From assembly GCF_003293745.1 (NCBI RefSeq), contig NZ_PTLZ01000001.1, forward strand, positions 496,001-560,000: a stretch of DNA of 64,000 bases. The letters are read 5' to 3'. The DNA comes from Herminiimonas fonticola (GTDB lineage Bacteria > Pseudomonadota > Gammaproteobacteria > Burkholderiales > Burkholderiaceae_D). The position numbers and the translations under genes are program-made. Shown piece after piece: positions 1-9,414 of this stretch (positions within the stretch are counted from its first letter, which is position 1; each line of letters begins with the position of its first letter). The notes beneath the pieces were generated by a model. It had not been told where the DNA came from. It did not search any database and saw only the letters and a program-made list of their open reading frames with translations.

Positions 1-1712
1 TGCTGCTGACGATCGTGTTGACCATGATATTCGGCTGGTTGGTGGCGCATATATCTACGCGTTTGAGTTCTATTAGTTGGCAAGCTGCATTCGCAATCGG
101 TGGTGCGCTGGCGATGTCGTCGACGGCGATTGTTTCCAAAGTGCTGACCGAACGCCTGGAGCTGGAGAGCGAACATGGTCGTCGCATCATCGGCATTTTG
201 CTGTTTCAGGATCTGGCGCTGGTGCCCTTGCTGATCCTGATTCCTGCGCTGGCCAATCCAAACGGCGATCTGGTCGCCACGCTTTCATGGGCGTCATTCA
301 AAGCGGTAGTCGTGCTGTTTCTGCTTTTTTTCGTCGGACATAAGTTGATACGCAGTTGGTTCCGCATCGTCGTCAAGCGGCGTTCGCAAGAATTATTCAT
401 GCTGAATTTGTTGCTGATTACCTTGGGCGCGGCGTGGATTACTGAAATGGCCGGTTTGTCGCTGGCGCTTGGCGCGTTCGTGGCCGGCATGCTGATCTCC
501 GAGACTGAATACAAGCATCAGGTGGAAGAAGACATCAAATCCTTCCGCGATGTGCTGCTTGGTCTGTTCTTCATCTCGATAGGCATGTTACTGAATGTGC
601 GCCTGGTGATCGAATACTGGTGGCTGGTCTTGCTCTTGCTGACCGGGCCGGTTTTGCTGAAATTTGGTTTGGTGGCGCTATTGGCAAAATGGTTTGGAGC
701 GCCCGTCGGTGTGGCACTGCGGACCGGGCTGGCGCTGGCGCAAGCCGGTGAGTTCGGTTTCGTGCTCCTGCATCAGATCGGCAGCTTGAATTTGCTTGAA
801 CCGCTGATCATTCAATTGATACTGGCGTCCATGGTCTTGTCCATGCTGGCCGCACCTGTGATTCTTGCCAAATCCGACGCCATCGTGATGAAGCTGTCGA
901 CTAACGAATGGATGGTGCAATCGCTTGCATTGACGCAGATTGCGACGCGCACGATGTCCACGCAGCAGCATGTGATTATTGCCGGCTTCGGCCGCACCGG
1001 TCAGAGTCTGGCGAAGTTGCTGGATGAAGAAGGAATCCCTTATCAGGCGCTGGATCTGGATCCCGATCGTGTGCGCGATGCGCAGGCCGCCGGTGTGAAT
1101 GTCTCGTATGGTGATGCGGGGCGTCGCGAAAGCCTGGTCGCGGCCGGTATCAATCGTGCGGCAGCCGTAGTCATTACGTATGCCAGCACGCCGTCGGCAT
1201 TAAAGGTTTTGCATCATATGAAGGATCTGGCGCCTTCGCTGCCTGTCATTGTGCGCAGCTATGACGATTCCGATCTGGACAAATTGCGCGCCGCTGGTGC
1301 GTCCGAAGTCGTGCCGGAGGCGATCGAAGGCAGCCTGATGCTGGCGTCGCATGCCTTGCTGACTATGGGCGTACCTTTGCGGCGTGTCGTACACACGATT
1401 CAGATGGCGCGTGGCGAACGCTATGCGTCGCTGCGTGGTTTCTTTCATGGCGCCAGCGATGTGTCGGACATGGCGGAACATTTGCAAGTGCGTTTGCGCT
1501 CCGTACTGTTGACCGACAGCGCGAATGCCATCGGTAAAAAGCTGGGACAATTGGAGCTGGATGCGCTCGGCGTGGAAGTGACTGCGCTGCGCCGCAATGG
1601 TGTGCGCCTCGACTGGGAGCCGGAAACCATCCTGTTAGCTGGCGATATTCTGGTCTTGCGCGGTGCCGTCGAAGAACTCGCACGTGCGGAAGGCCGTCTA
1701 CTAAAAGCATAA
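1..1712 (+). CDS. CPA2-family monovalent cation:proton antiporter with RCK domain (KefB/KefC/YbaL type), 5' truncated by window edge
   Basis: Membrane K+/H+ (or Na+/H+) antiporter gated by a cytoplasmic nucleotide-binding domain. The frame stays open to base 3, so the GTG at 15 is internal and the start lies upstream; family members run about 600-660 aa and roughly 570 are visible. The first ~300 visible residues are hydrophobic helices. They are followed by a TrkA-N Rossmann domain with GFGRTG near residue 322, and a TrkA-C domain from about residue 480. The TrkA-N domain is seen in KefB, KefC and YbaL alike, so the exact subgroup is not settled. The gene stands 164 bp upstream of the lipid-sugar cassette and probably is not part of it. 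Confidence 0.88.
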   Translation, partial: LLTIVLTMIFGWLVAHISTRLSSISWQAAFAIGGALAMSSTAIVSKVLTERLELESEHGRRIIGILLFQDLALVPLLILIPALANPNGDLVATLSWASFKAVVVLFLLFFVGHKLIRSWFRIVVKRRSQELFMLNLLLITLGAAWITEMAGLSLALGAFVAGMLISETEYKHQVEEDIKSFRDVLLGLFFISIGMLLNVRLVIEYWWLVLLLLTGPVLLKFGLVALLAKWFGAPVGVALRTGLALAQAGEFGFVLLHQIGSLNLLEPLIIQLILASMVLSMLAAPVILAKSDAIVMKLSTNEWMVQSLALTQIATRTMSTQQHVIIAGFGRTGQSLAKLLDEEGIPYQALDLDPDRVRDAQAAGVNVSYGDAGRRESLVAAGINRAAAVVITYASTPSALKVLHHMKDLAPSLPVIVRSYDDSDLDKLRAAGASEVVPEAIEGSLMLASHALLTMGVPLRRVVHTIQMARGERYASLRGFFHGASDVSDMAEHLQVRLRSVLLTDSANAIGKKLGQLELDALGVEVTALRRNGVRLDWEPETILLAGDILVLRGAVEELARAEGRLLKA

Positions 1713-1876
1713 GCCTGGGTATTTGTGGTTGACGCTGGCTATGCGAAGACGGAAAATTGCCCACCTGTGATGCACTCGTACTTATTATTGATGTGCTTTA
1801 GCTATGAGCGTCACTCGTGTTATTCGCGCCGCGATTTGCAGTTTCCTAAAATTTCTATTGTCCCCATGGTGGTGAT

Positions 1877-3391
1877 TTGAGCGTTTCCCCCGGCAGTCTT
1901 TCTCATCCTTCATTCGCAGCGCCAGATTCCGTGCGTGAAGATGAATCGAGTGCGCCGACCAACGCTGCGTTGCCGCTGTATGTCGATCTCGATGGCACGC
2001 TGACCTATACCGATCTTTTATTTGAATCGGTCTTGCTGCTCATCAAACGCAATCCTCTTTATCTATTTCTTTGCTTTGTTTGGTTGTTGCGCGGACGCGG
2101 CAATTTGAAAGCGCAAATCGCCAGACGTATCGAGCTGGATGTGTCACTGTTGCCATATAACGAGGGATTGCTGGCTTACCTTAAACAGCAACGCGCTGCG
2201 GGACGTCGCCTGGTATTGGCGAGTGCATCCGATCGCACTCTGGTGCAGCGCGTTGCTGATTTTCTCGACATCTTCGATGCAGTCCTCGGCAGCGATGAAA
2301 TGACCAATCTAAAATCCCGTGCGAAGCTGCAAGCGATCATGGCAGATGCCGGGACCAACGGTTTTGCTTATGCGGGGAATGGTGCGGCCGATCTATCGGT
2401 GTGGGCGAGCGCGACAGAAATCATCGTGGTCAATGCGTCGTCCGCTATCGTGGCACAGGCGCAAAAAATCAAAACGCCGACCTTGATCATCCCGCCGCGT
2501 CCATTCAAGTTACGCCTGGTGATCAAGGCATTGCGTCTGCATCAATGGGCCAAGAATGTCTTGCTGTTCGTGCCACTGATGGCGGCGCATGATTTGAGCG
2601 GCGATAGCTGGTTGGTGACGCTGCTGGCATTTATTGCATTCGGCATGTGTGCATCGGCGACCTATGTCATCAATGATTTATTTGATCTGGCATCAGACCG
2701 TGCACATCCGCGCAAGCAGGCGCGACCTTTCGCCGCCGCGACCTTGACGATTCAATTCGGTGTTGCTCTGGTCCTGGTATTGCTGCCCTTGTCCTTGTGG
2801 TTGGCGGCTGCGATTTCCTTGTCATTTTTCGGTTTGATGGTGCTGTACGTGGTGGTGACCTTGTTGTATTCGGCACGTTTGAAACAAGTGGCGATTGTTG
2901 ATGTACTGGTGCTGGCTTCGCTGTATACGCATCGTATTCTGGCCGGTGGTCTGGTGAGTGCGGTGGTGATTTCCAACTGGCTGCTGGCGGTTTCCCTATT
3001 CATGTTCCTGAGTCTGGCGCTGGTCAAACGTTGCGCCGAACTGGAATTCATGAGCGGCGATGGAAAAGTTTCATTGGCCGGTCGCGGTTATCGCACCAGC
3101 GATTTGTCTTATTTGATTTCCATGGGCATCGCCAGCGGTTTTGTCGCGGTGATGTTGTTGGCGCTGTATGTAGACAGTCAGGTCGGCGGGGCGATGTATC
3201 CGCACGCAGAAATTTTATGGTTGATCTTGCCGCTGATGTTGTTCTGGATCATGCGCTTGTGGTTGAAAATTGCGCGCATGGAAATTCACGATGATCCACT
3301 GTTGTTTGCAATTACCGATCGCGCTAGCTGGGTCGTCGCGGCGCTGGTTGCCTGCGTTGCATTGGCAGCGTCGGTGGGAGGGATGGCATGA
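1877..3391 (+). CDS. HAD-phosphatase/UbiA prenyltransferase fusion, probable polyprenyl-phosphate phosphoribosyltransferase
   Basis: A 504-aa two-domain protein. Residues ~33-200 form a HAD-like phosphatase with motif I YVDLDGT (D37, D39), a LASASD motif II and a motif IV region reading GNGAADL. Residues ~205-504 form a UbiA-family membrane transferase. Its first aspartate motif is N266-D-L-F-D-L-A-S-D, followed by RAHPRKQARP; the second begins YSARLK near residue 331. The RAHP-K-RP pattern resembles decaprenyl-phosphate phosphoribosyltransferases (the Rv3806c type) more than ubiquinone or heme prenyltransferases. Inference: PRPP plus polyprenyl phosphate gives a lipid-linked phosphoribose, which the HAD domain dephosphorylates. 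The start is TTG at 1877 behind GGTGGTG. The last 4 bp overlap the next gene. Confidence 0.82.
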   Translation: MSVSPGSLSHPSFAAPDSVREDESSAPTNAALPLYVDLDGTLTYTDLLFESVLLLIKRNPLYLFLCFVWLLRGRGNLKAQIARRIELDVSLLPYNEGLLAYLKQQRAAGRRLVLASASDRTLVQRVADFLDIFDAVLGSDEMTNLKSRAKLQAIMADAGTNGFAYAGNGAADLSVWASATEIIVVNASSAIVAQAQKIKTPTLIIPPRPFKLRLVIKALRLHQWAKNVLLFVPLMAAHDLSGDSWLVTLLAFIAFGMCASATYVINDLFDLASDRAHPRKQARPFAAATLTIQFGVALVLVLLPLSLWLAAAISLSFFGLMVLYVVVTLLYSARLKQVAIVDVLVLASLYTHRILAGGLVSAVVISNWLLAVSLFMFLSLALVKRCAELEFMSGDGKVSLAGRGYRTSDLSYLISMGIASGFVAVMLLALYVDSQVGGAMYPHAEILWLILPLMLFWIMRLWLKIARMEIHDDPLLFAITDRASWVVAALVACVALAASVGGMA

Positions 3392-3765
3392 GCCAGATGG
3401 GCGCTTTGGGACTGGCACTATTTTGCGTATGTCTGACGGCAGCAGCGCAAGTGTTGTTGAAGATGGGTATGTCGTCGCCGGCGATTCAGCAGGCAATGTC
3501 GAATGGCATGCGTTCGGTTTACTGGCTGGCACTGACCAGTCCGTTGATCTGGGGCGGCATGATCTGCTTCGGTGCGAGTGCCGGTTTGTGGTTGCTGGTG
3601 CTCGGCAAGCTGGAAGTCAGCATGGCGTATCCATTGATTTCGCTAGGCGTCGTGTTGACGACGCTGGCGGGGATATTTATTTTGGGCGAAACGGTCAGCA
3701 TCTATAAAGTGCTGGGCGTATCGTTGGTGATTGCAGGCGTACTCGTCCTGTCGGTAAAGAGTTAA
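3388..3765 (+). CDS. SMR/EamA-like four-helix membrane protein, probable lipid-sugar flippase subunit
   Basis: A 125-aa, almost wholly hydrophobic protein with four predicted helices, the size of small multidrug resistance proteins and of ArnE/ArnF flippase subunits. The ending, with ILGE near the start of helix 4 and a final GVLVLS run, is typical of this fold. It overlaps the HAD-UbiA gene by ATGA (3388-3391) and is followed after 9 bp by a GT39 glycosyltransferase, so the three are very likely cotranscribed and translationally coupled. This context favours flipping a polyprenyl-phosphate sugar across the inner membrane over drug efflux. The substrate is inferred, not seen. Confidence 0.75.
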   Translation: MSQMGALGLALFCVCLTAAAQVLLKMGMSSPAIQQAMSNGMRSVYWLALTSPLIWGGMICFGASAGLWLLVLGKLEVSMAYPLISLGVVLTTLAGIFILGETVSIYKVLGVSLVIAGVLVLSVKS

Positions 3766-3774
3766 GGAATTGGA

Positions 3775-5301
3775 ATGAATTTGAATTCAACACGTTCGCT
3801 GTACGCTGGTGCCGATCCGGTACGTGCGCGTCAGGTTTTCCAGTGGACGTTTGTGATCACGCTGATGATCAAGATGTGGCTGGCGGCGTATTTCCCGATG
3901 ACGGGCGATGAAGCGTTTTTCTATCAGTGGGGCGTGTTCCCGGCCTGGGGTTATTCCGATCATCCGCCTATGGTGGGCTGGTTATTATTTGTGCTGAATA
4001 GCGTTTCGGCACATCCTTTGTCGCTGCGCTTCTTCACTGTGTTGATGTGGAGTCTGATTGCGCTGGGCCTGGTTGATTTGTTGCGCCGACTTGCGCCGTA
4101 TCAGGACGGTGCGGCATATCGTCTAGGTACTTTGTTCCTGCTGCTGCCGTTCACGTTGTTGCTGAATCTGGTGACGACCGATACGCCGCTGATTTTCTTC
4201 ATCTTCCTGAGTGGCTACTGCTTTATACGCGGCACGATGTCCGACAAGCTGTTCTGGTTTTTCGGCGCCGGCATCTTCCTCGGGGGGGCGCTGTTGTCGA
4301 AATACTTTGCCGGCTTATTGGCAATTGCCTACTTTGTTTATCTGTGCCGCTCGCGTCGCGGCTGGCTCAAGCTGATCATCATTGCCGCCTGTTCTGCGCC
4401 CTTGTTCGCGATCACCGTGGCTTTCAATGCGAACAATTGCTGGACCAATGTCATGTTCAACATGATCAATCGCAATGAGAACACGCAATTTTCGTTCTAC
4501 ACCATCGGCGAATATGTGTTGATGATGATTTACCTGATTACGCCGTGGGTGTTCGTCAAGTTGTTGCGTTCGGGCGGCATGATGATTCAGCGCGGCGCTA
4601 TCGTTGTGCTGTTCCTGGTGCCGTTTGCACTCTTCCTGTTCTTGTCTATGGAAAAAACCATAGGCTTGCACTGGGTGCTGGGCTTTATGCCTTTCCTCTT
4701 TTTGTTCATCGGCACGACCAGTAACGCAGACGATTTGCGCAAGTATGCAAAATGGACAGCATGGTTTGCGGTGCCACACTTCCTGTTTCTGGCAGCGATT
4801 ATTTTATTGCCGACCACGATGTGGAAGGGCTATGCGCTGCACGATGACATCGTGTTCCATAAAGAGGCGCCAACTATCGTCAATACCTTGCGTAGAGGCT
4901 TGCCCGCGGATGGCGCTATCATGGCGCGTGCTTACACACCGGCTGCTTTGCTGTCGTATCACGCGGGCGAGTACTGGCCGACCTTCGGCACCGGGAAATT
5001 CCACGCGCGTCAGGATGATTTGAATGTCGATTTCAAAAATTATGCGGGCAAGACGATACGCATTTTCGATAGACGCGCAATTAATGCGGATGAATTGAAG
5101 CCTTATTTTTCGACTGTGACTGTGCATACGATAGACGCGGATGGCGTCACCTTCTGGTATGCCGATGGCAAGGACTTCAACTATGAGGTTTATCGCGAGC
5201 GCATTCTGAAAACAATTGCCGATCGCTATTACCGTATTCCATCTTTCCTGCCTTTATACGGTTGCCAATTCCTTGAGCGTTACGACATCAAACGTCCGTA
5301 A
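3775..5301 (+). CDS. GT39/ArnT-like membrane glycosyltransferase
   Basis: A 508-aa GT-C fold protein. The first periplasmic loop carries the acidic catalytic motif GDEAFF (D45, E46) and then WGYSDHPP, which is diagnostic of the PMT_2/ArnT group that uses polyprenyl-phosphate sugars. Many hydrophobic helices follow to about residue 350, and then a soluble C-terminal domain. Such enzymes transfer a sugar from a lipid carrier to lipid A, protein or another glycan on the periplasmic side. The placement after a prenyl-phosphate sugar synthase and a flippase suggests that the donor is made by the upstream genes. The acceptor is unknown. A terminator follows at 5367-5401. Confidence 0.85.
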   Translation: MNLNSTRSLYAGADPVRARQVFQWTFVITLMIKMWLAAYFPMTGDEAFFYQWGVFPAWGYSDHPPMVGWLLFVLNSVSAHPLSLRFFTVLMWSLIALGLVDLLRRLAPYQDGAAYRLGTLFLLLPFTLLLNLVTTDTPLIFFIFLSGYCFIRGTMSDKLFWFFGAGIFLGGALLSKYFAGLLAIAYFVYLCRSRRGWLKLIIIAACSAPLFAITVAFNANNCWTNVMFNMINRNENTQFSFYTIGEYVLMMIYLITPWVFVKLLRSGGMMIQRGAIVVLFLVPFALFLFLSMEKTIGLHWVLGFMPFLFLFIGTTSNADDLRKYAKWTAWFAVPHFLFLAAIILLPTTMWKGYALHDDIVFHKEAPTIVNTLRRGLPADGAIMARAYTPAALLSYHAGEYWPTFGTGKFHARQDDLNVDFKNYAGKTIRIFDRRAINADELKPYFSTVTVHTIDADGVTFWYADGKDFNYEVYRERILKTIADRYYRIPSFLPLYGCQFLERYDIKRP

Positions 5302-5366
5302 ATTGATTTACGGGGCGCTGTAAGCAGCACATAAGCTTGTTGTAGTAAGGTGAGTCGGGGATAGCT

Positions 5367-5401
5367 ATGCCGAACGGGAGCACTCCTGTTCGGCATTTTT
5401 C
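5367..5401 (+). terminator. rho-independent terminator of the lipid-sugar cassette
   Basis: Perfect 9-bp stem ATGCCGAAC/GTTCGGCAT (5367-5375 and 5388-5396), with further inner pairing (GGGAG/CTCCT) and a downstream T run. It lies 65 bp after the GT39 stop and before the AEC gene. Confidence 0.85.
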
Positions 5402-5425
5402 ATTGCGGTCAACATGGTTGAATAA

Positions 5426-6343
5426 ATGGAAATATTTGAACGCATACTCGGCATTATTCTGCCGGTCTTCATCATCATCGCACTGGGTTATGGCTACGCC
5501 CGATTGCGCGGCGAATCGGTGCGCTCGGATATGACGGCGGTCAATCGCGTCAGCATGGATGTGCTGTGCCCCTTGCTGGTCTTTACTGCATTGGCTGCCA
5601 AGGATTTCGATCTGGCGCATAACGGCATGTTGATTCTTGCCGGCGCCTTGATCTCGCTCGGCTCGGGTTTGCTGGCGTGGCCGATTGCCCGCTGGCTGGG
5701 TTATGACATACGCAGTTTTGTGCCACCCATGATGTACAACAATTGCGGCAATATGGGTTTGCCGCTGGCGATACTCGCGTTCGGTACTTCCAGCCTCGGT
5801 TCGGCGGTGGCTTTGTTCATGGCCTGCAATCTGGTTTATTTTTCGGTGGGCATCAAGATCATCGAAAGCGGTCGCGACAAGAATGGTGTGCATACCTCGC
5901 CGTGGAAATTTCTCGCCAATCCTATGATGATTGCAATGATCATAGGCATGGCATTCGCGATCGTGCACGTACCTTTGCCTGCGCCTTTATTCATCGCGAT
6001 GAAAATGCTGGGCGATGCCTGCATTCCATTGATGTTGTTTGCGCTCGGCGTGCGCATGCTCGATGTCAGTTTGAAAAGTTGGCATATCGGTTTGATGGGC
6101 GCCATCGTTTGTCCCATCGCCGGCCTGGCAGTTGCATTGTTGCTGGATCAACTCATCAGTTTGACGGCAGAGCAGCGTGGGCAAATGTTTCTGTTTGCAT
6201 CGCTGCCGCCTGCAGTGTTCTGTTTCATGGTGGCAGAACAGTACAAGCAGGAGCCGGACAAGGTTGCATCGATAGTCTTGCTGGGGAATCTGGCTGCGCT
6301 GCTATTTGTCCCTGTTGGTTTGTGGATGGGACTTCCCAAATAA
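5426..6343 (+). CDS. AEC family transporter (auxin efflux carrier/malonate-type permease)
   Basis: A 305-aa inner-membrane protein of about ten helices, with the internal two-fold repeat of the AEC family. The first half contains the conserved segment NNCGNMGLPLA near residue 107; the second half contains ACIPLMLFALG and LPPAVFCFMVA. Bacterial members export or import small organic acids or amino acids, and the substrate cannot be read from the sequence. The gene stands alone between two terminators, convergent with uvrA, so it is probably a single-gene transcript. The ATG at 5426 is the first residue of the conserved N-terminal helix. Confidence 0.85.
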   Translation: MEIFERILGIILPVFIIIALGYGYARLRGESVRSDMTAVNRVSMDVLCPLLVFTALAAKDFDLAHNGMLILAGALISLGSGLLAWPIARWLGYDIRSFVPPMMYNNCGNMGLPLAILAFGTSSLGSAVALFMACNLVYFSVGIKIIESGRDKNGVHTSPWKFLANPMMIAMIIGMAFAIVHVPLPAPLFIAMKMLGDACIPLMLFALGVRMLDVSLKSWHIGLMGAIVCPIAGLAVALLLDQLISLTAEQRGQMFLFASLPPAVFCFMVAEQYKQEPDKVASIVLLGNLAALLFVPVGLWMGLPK

Positions 6344-6360
6344 ATCTGAAAAGAGAAAAT

Positions 6361-6391
6361 AAAAAAGGGCGAACCTCGGTTCGCCCTTTTT
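6361..6391. terminator. bidirectional terminator between the AEC gene and uvrA
   Basis: Stem AAAAGGGCGAA/TTCGCCCTTTT with a six-base loop, flanked by an A run on the left and a T run on the right. It lies between two convergent stop codons and can serve both strands. Confidence 0.9.
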
Positions 6392-6411
6392 GTTTGTCGC
6401 TGATATGAATT

Positions 6412-9276
6412 TTAGGCTGCAGATTTTTTCAGTTTCAGCAGCGGCGCCAGATATTTCCCCGTAAAACTGGCGGAATTTTTCGCCAGATCTTCCGGCGTGC
6501 CGGCACCGATCACTTGCCCGCCACCCGCACCACCTTCAGGTCCCATATCGATCAGCCAGTCGGCAGTCTTGATGACGTCCAGATTGTGTTCGATGATGAC
6601 GACCGTATTGCCTTGGTCACGCAGACGATGAATAACCTTCAGCAGCAAGTCGATATCGTGGAAGTGCAGACCTGTGGTTGGTTCATCCAGGATGTACAGC
6701 GTGCGGCCGGTATCGCGCTTGGATAATTCCAGCGACAGCTTGACGCGTTGCGCCTCACCGCCGGACAAGGTAGTTGCGCTCTGCCCAAGACGGATATAGC
6801 CGAGGCCGACGTCCAGCAGCGTTTGCAGTTTGCGTGCAATCAGCGGCACTGGTTTGAAGAATACATGCGCTTCTTCTACCGTCATGCCCAGCACTTCGGT
6901 GATGTTCTTGCCCTTGTATTGAATCTCCAGCGTTTCGCGGTTGTAGCGATTGCCGTGGCAAACATCACACGGTACATACACGTCTGGCAAAAAGTGCATC
7001 TCGACTTTGATGACGCCATCGCCCTGGCACGCTTCGCAACGACCGCCCTTGACGTTGAAGGAAAAACGTCCTGCCGAGTAACCACGTTCTTTGGACGCCG
7101 GCACAGTTGCAAACAAATCGCGGATAGGTGTGAATAAGCCGGTGTAGGTTGCAGGATTCGAGCGTGGTGTACGACCGATAGGCGCTTGATCGACAGAGAT
7201 CACTTTGTCGAAATGTTCAAAACCGCTAATCGATTCATGCGCAGCGGGTTCAGCTTGCGAGCCGTACAGATGGCGCGATGCCGCGTGATACAGCGTGTCG
7301 TTGACCAGCGTCGATTTGCCCGAACCCGAGACACCGGTGACGCAAGTCAGCAAGCCCACAGGTAATTCCAGTGTGACGTTCTTCAGGTTGTTGCCGCTGG
7401 CGCCTGTGATCACAAACTGTTTCTTGGCATTGAATGGCGTGCGTTTTTTCGGCACTGCGATGCCGAGTGTGCCGTTCAGATATTGTGCGGTCAGTGAAGC
7501 TTTGCTTTTGAGGATGTCTTTCAGCGTACCTTCGGCTATCACTTCGCCGCCGTGTACGCCTGCGCCTATGCCCATGTCGACGACGTAATCGGCGCAACGG
7601 ATCGCATCTTCATCATGTTCGACGACCAATACGCTATTGCCGATGTCGCGCAAATGCTTGAGCGTTTCTATCAATCTGTCGTTGTCACGTTGATGTAAAC
7701 CGATAGACGGCTCGTCCAACACATACATGACGCCAGTCAGGCCGGAACCGATTTGTGACGCCAGCCGAATACGCTGCGCTTCACCGCCGGATAAAGTATC
7801 TGCACTGCGGTCCAGTGACAGGTAATCGAGGCCGACGTTATTCAAAAACTTCAGGCGCGAAACGATTTCCTTGACGATGCGGTCGGCGATTTCTTTCTTG
7901 GCACCGATCAATGTCAGGGTTTCAAAAAATTCCAGCGTCTGGCGCAAAGGTGTCGCTGCGACTTCGTAGATGGCACGCTTTTGTGTACCGTTACCAACCA
8001 GCACATTGCGTGCTTCGACGCGCAGGCGCGCACCATCGCAACTCGGACATCCTTTTTCATTGATGAACTTGGCGAGCTCTTCTTTCACCGCCATCGAATC
8101 GGTTTCGCGATAACGACGTTGCAGATTGTTTACGACGCCTTCGAATTCGTGTTCGCGAATAACCGTGCGACCTTTTTCATTCACATAAGTAAATGGAATT
8201 TTTTGTTTGCCTGAGCCGAACAGCACGGCTTGTTGTGCTGCTTCCGGCAGTTTTTCAAAAGGCAGATCGAGATCAAAGCCGTAGAACTCGGCAAGATTCG
8301 ACAGCATCTGGAAGTAGAACTGATTGCGTCTATCCCAACCTTTAACCGCGCCGCTGGCCAGCGACAGGTTAGGGAAGGCCACGATGCGTTTTGGATCAAA
8401 GAATTCGATATGGCCCAGGCCGTCGCACTCCGGGCATGCGCCCATAGGATTGTTGAACGAAAACAAGCGCGGCTCAAGTTCCTGCAATGAATAGCCGCAG
8501 ATCGGGCAGGCGAATTTGTTTGAATACAAATGTTCGGCGCCGGTATCCATCTCCAGCACCAGCGCGCGACCTTCGGCGAGGCGCAATGCGGTTTCGAAGC
8601 TTTCTGCCAGACGTTGCTTGATATCGGCTTTCACCTTGATCCGATCGATGACGACGTCGATCGTGTGCTTCTCGGCTTTTTTTAATTTCGGCAGATCGTC
8701 GACGTCATAGATTTTTGCCTCGCCGGTGCCGCTTTGCACGCGGAAGCGTACAAAACCTTGCGCCTGCATTTGCTCGAACAGATCGACGTGTTCACCTTTG
8801 CGATTGGCAACAACTGGCGCCATGATCATCAGCTTGCTGTCTTCCGGCATGGCCAGCACGGCATCGACCATTTGCGATACCGATTGCGCCGCCAGCGGAT
8901 TTTCCGGATGGTCGGGGCAATACGGCGTGCCTACGCGGGCGTACAGCAGGCGCAGATAATCGTGAATTTCGGTAACGGTGCCGACTGTGGAGCGCGGATT
9001 ATGCGAAGTGGCTTTTTGCTCGATGGAGATCGCCGGCGACAAGCCTTCGATCAAATCGACATCGGGTTTTTCCATCAATTGCAAAAACTGTCGCGCATAC
9101 GAGGACAGTGATTCGACGTAGCGGCGCTGTCCTTCTGCATACAGCGTATCGAAAGCGAGCGAGGATTTGCCGGAGCCGGACAAACCGGTAATCACGATCA
9201 ATTTATTGCGTGGCAAATCCAGATTGATGTTTTTGAGGTTGTGCGTGCGCGCACCTCGGATACGAATTTCGTCCAT
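6412..9276 (-). CDS. uvrA: UvrA, excinuclease ABC subunit A
   Basis: A 954-aa damage-recognition ATPase of nucleotide excision repair, working with UvrB. Two ABC modules are complete: the first Walker A is GLSGSGKSS (residues 31-39), the second GVSGSGKST near residue 650, and each has an LSGGEAQR signature. The zinc cysteines CPIC...CPEC in module I and CEAC...CDVC in module II are present. The length is normal for the family. The start ATG at 9276 opens the conserved [16 protein letters not shown] segment. It is transcribed divergently from the MFS gene. No LexA-type CTGT-N8-ACAG box was found in the 138 bp upstream. Confidence 0.98.
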   Translation of the reverse strand: MDEIRIRGARTHNLKNINLDLPRNKLIVITGLSGSGKSSLAFDTLYAEGQRRYVESLSSYARQFLQLMEKPDVDLIEGLSPAISIEQKATSHNPRSTVGTVTEIHDYLRLLYARVGTPYCPDHPENPLAAQSVSQMVDAVLAMPEDSKLMIMAPVVANRKGEHVDLFEQMQAQGFVRFRVQSGTGEAKIYDVDDLPKLKKAEKHTIDVVIDRIKVKADIKQRLAESFETALRLAEGRALVLEMDTGAEHLYSNKFACPICGYSLQELEPRLFSFNNPMGACPECDGLGHIEFFDPKRIVAFPNLSLASGAVKGWDRRNQFYFQMLSNLAEFYGFDLDLPFEKLPEAAQQAVLFGSGKQKIPFTYVNEKGRTVIREHEFEGVVNNLQRRYRETDSMAVKEELAKFINEKGCPSCDGARLRVEARNVLVGNGTQKRAIYEVAATPLRQTLEFFETLTLIGAKKEIADRIVKEIVSRLKFLNNVGLDYLSLDRSADTLSGGEAQRIRLASQIGSGLTGVMYVLDEPSIGLHQRDNDRLIETLKHLRDIGNSVLVVEHDEDAIRCADYVVDMGIGAGVHGGEVIAEGTLKDILKSKASLTAQYLNGTLGIAVPKKRTPFNAKKQFVITGASGNNLKNVTLELPVGLLTCVTGVSGSGKSTLVNDTLYHAASRHLYGSQAEPAAHESISGFEHFDKVISVDQAPIGRTPRSNPATYTGLFTPIRDLFATVPASKERGYSAGRFSFNVKGGRCEACQGDGVIKVEMHFLPDVYVPCDVCHGNRYNRETLEIQYKGKNITEVLGMTVEEAHVFFKPVPLIARKLQTLLDVGLGYIRLGQSATTLSGGEAQRVKLSLELSKRDTGRTLYILDEPTTGLHFHDIDLLLKVIHRLRDQGNTVVIIEHNLDVIKTADWLIDMGPEGGAGGGQVIGAGTPEDLAKNSASFTGKYLAPLLKLKKSAA

Positions 9277-9330
9277 TCACTCTTTCAGCTAGGCTTTTCC
9301 GGTGCCCCCTGGCCTTTTTTGAAGGTTTGG

Positions 9331-9356
9331 AGCAGGTTAAAACGGGTCAACCTGCT
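9331..9356. promoter_or_regulatory. inverted repeat in the uvrA/MFS divergent intergenic region
   Basis: AGCAGGTT (9331-9338) and AACCTGCT (9349-9356) form a perfect 8-bp inverted repeat with a 10-base spacer. A TACTAT that could be a -10 element overlaps its right end (9356-9361). The position between two divergent genes suggests an operator, but no regulator is recognised. Confidence 0.4.
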
Positions 9357-9414
9357 ACTATAGCGGGTTTTAAAGCCAGTCGTAAAACCGCTTTTGCTCT
9401 ATTTCTTGTTTGCC

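Noticed and set aside
9277-9414. SOS (LexA) box between uvrA and the MFS gene
   Set aside because: Looked for CTGT-N8-ACAG-like sequences on both strands and found none. Only an unrelated inverted repeat is present.
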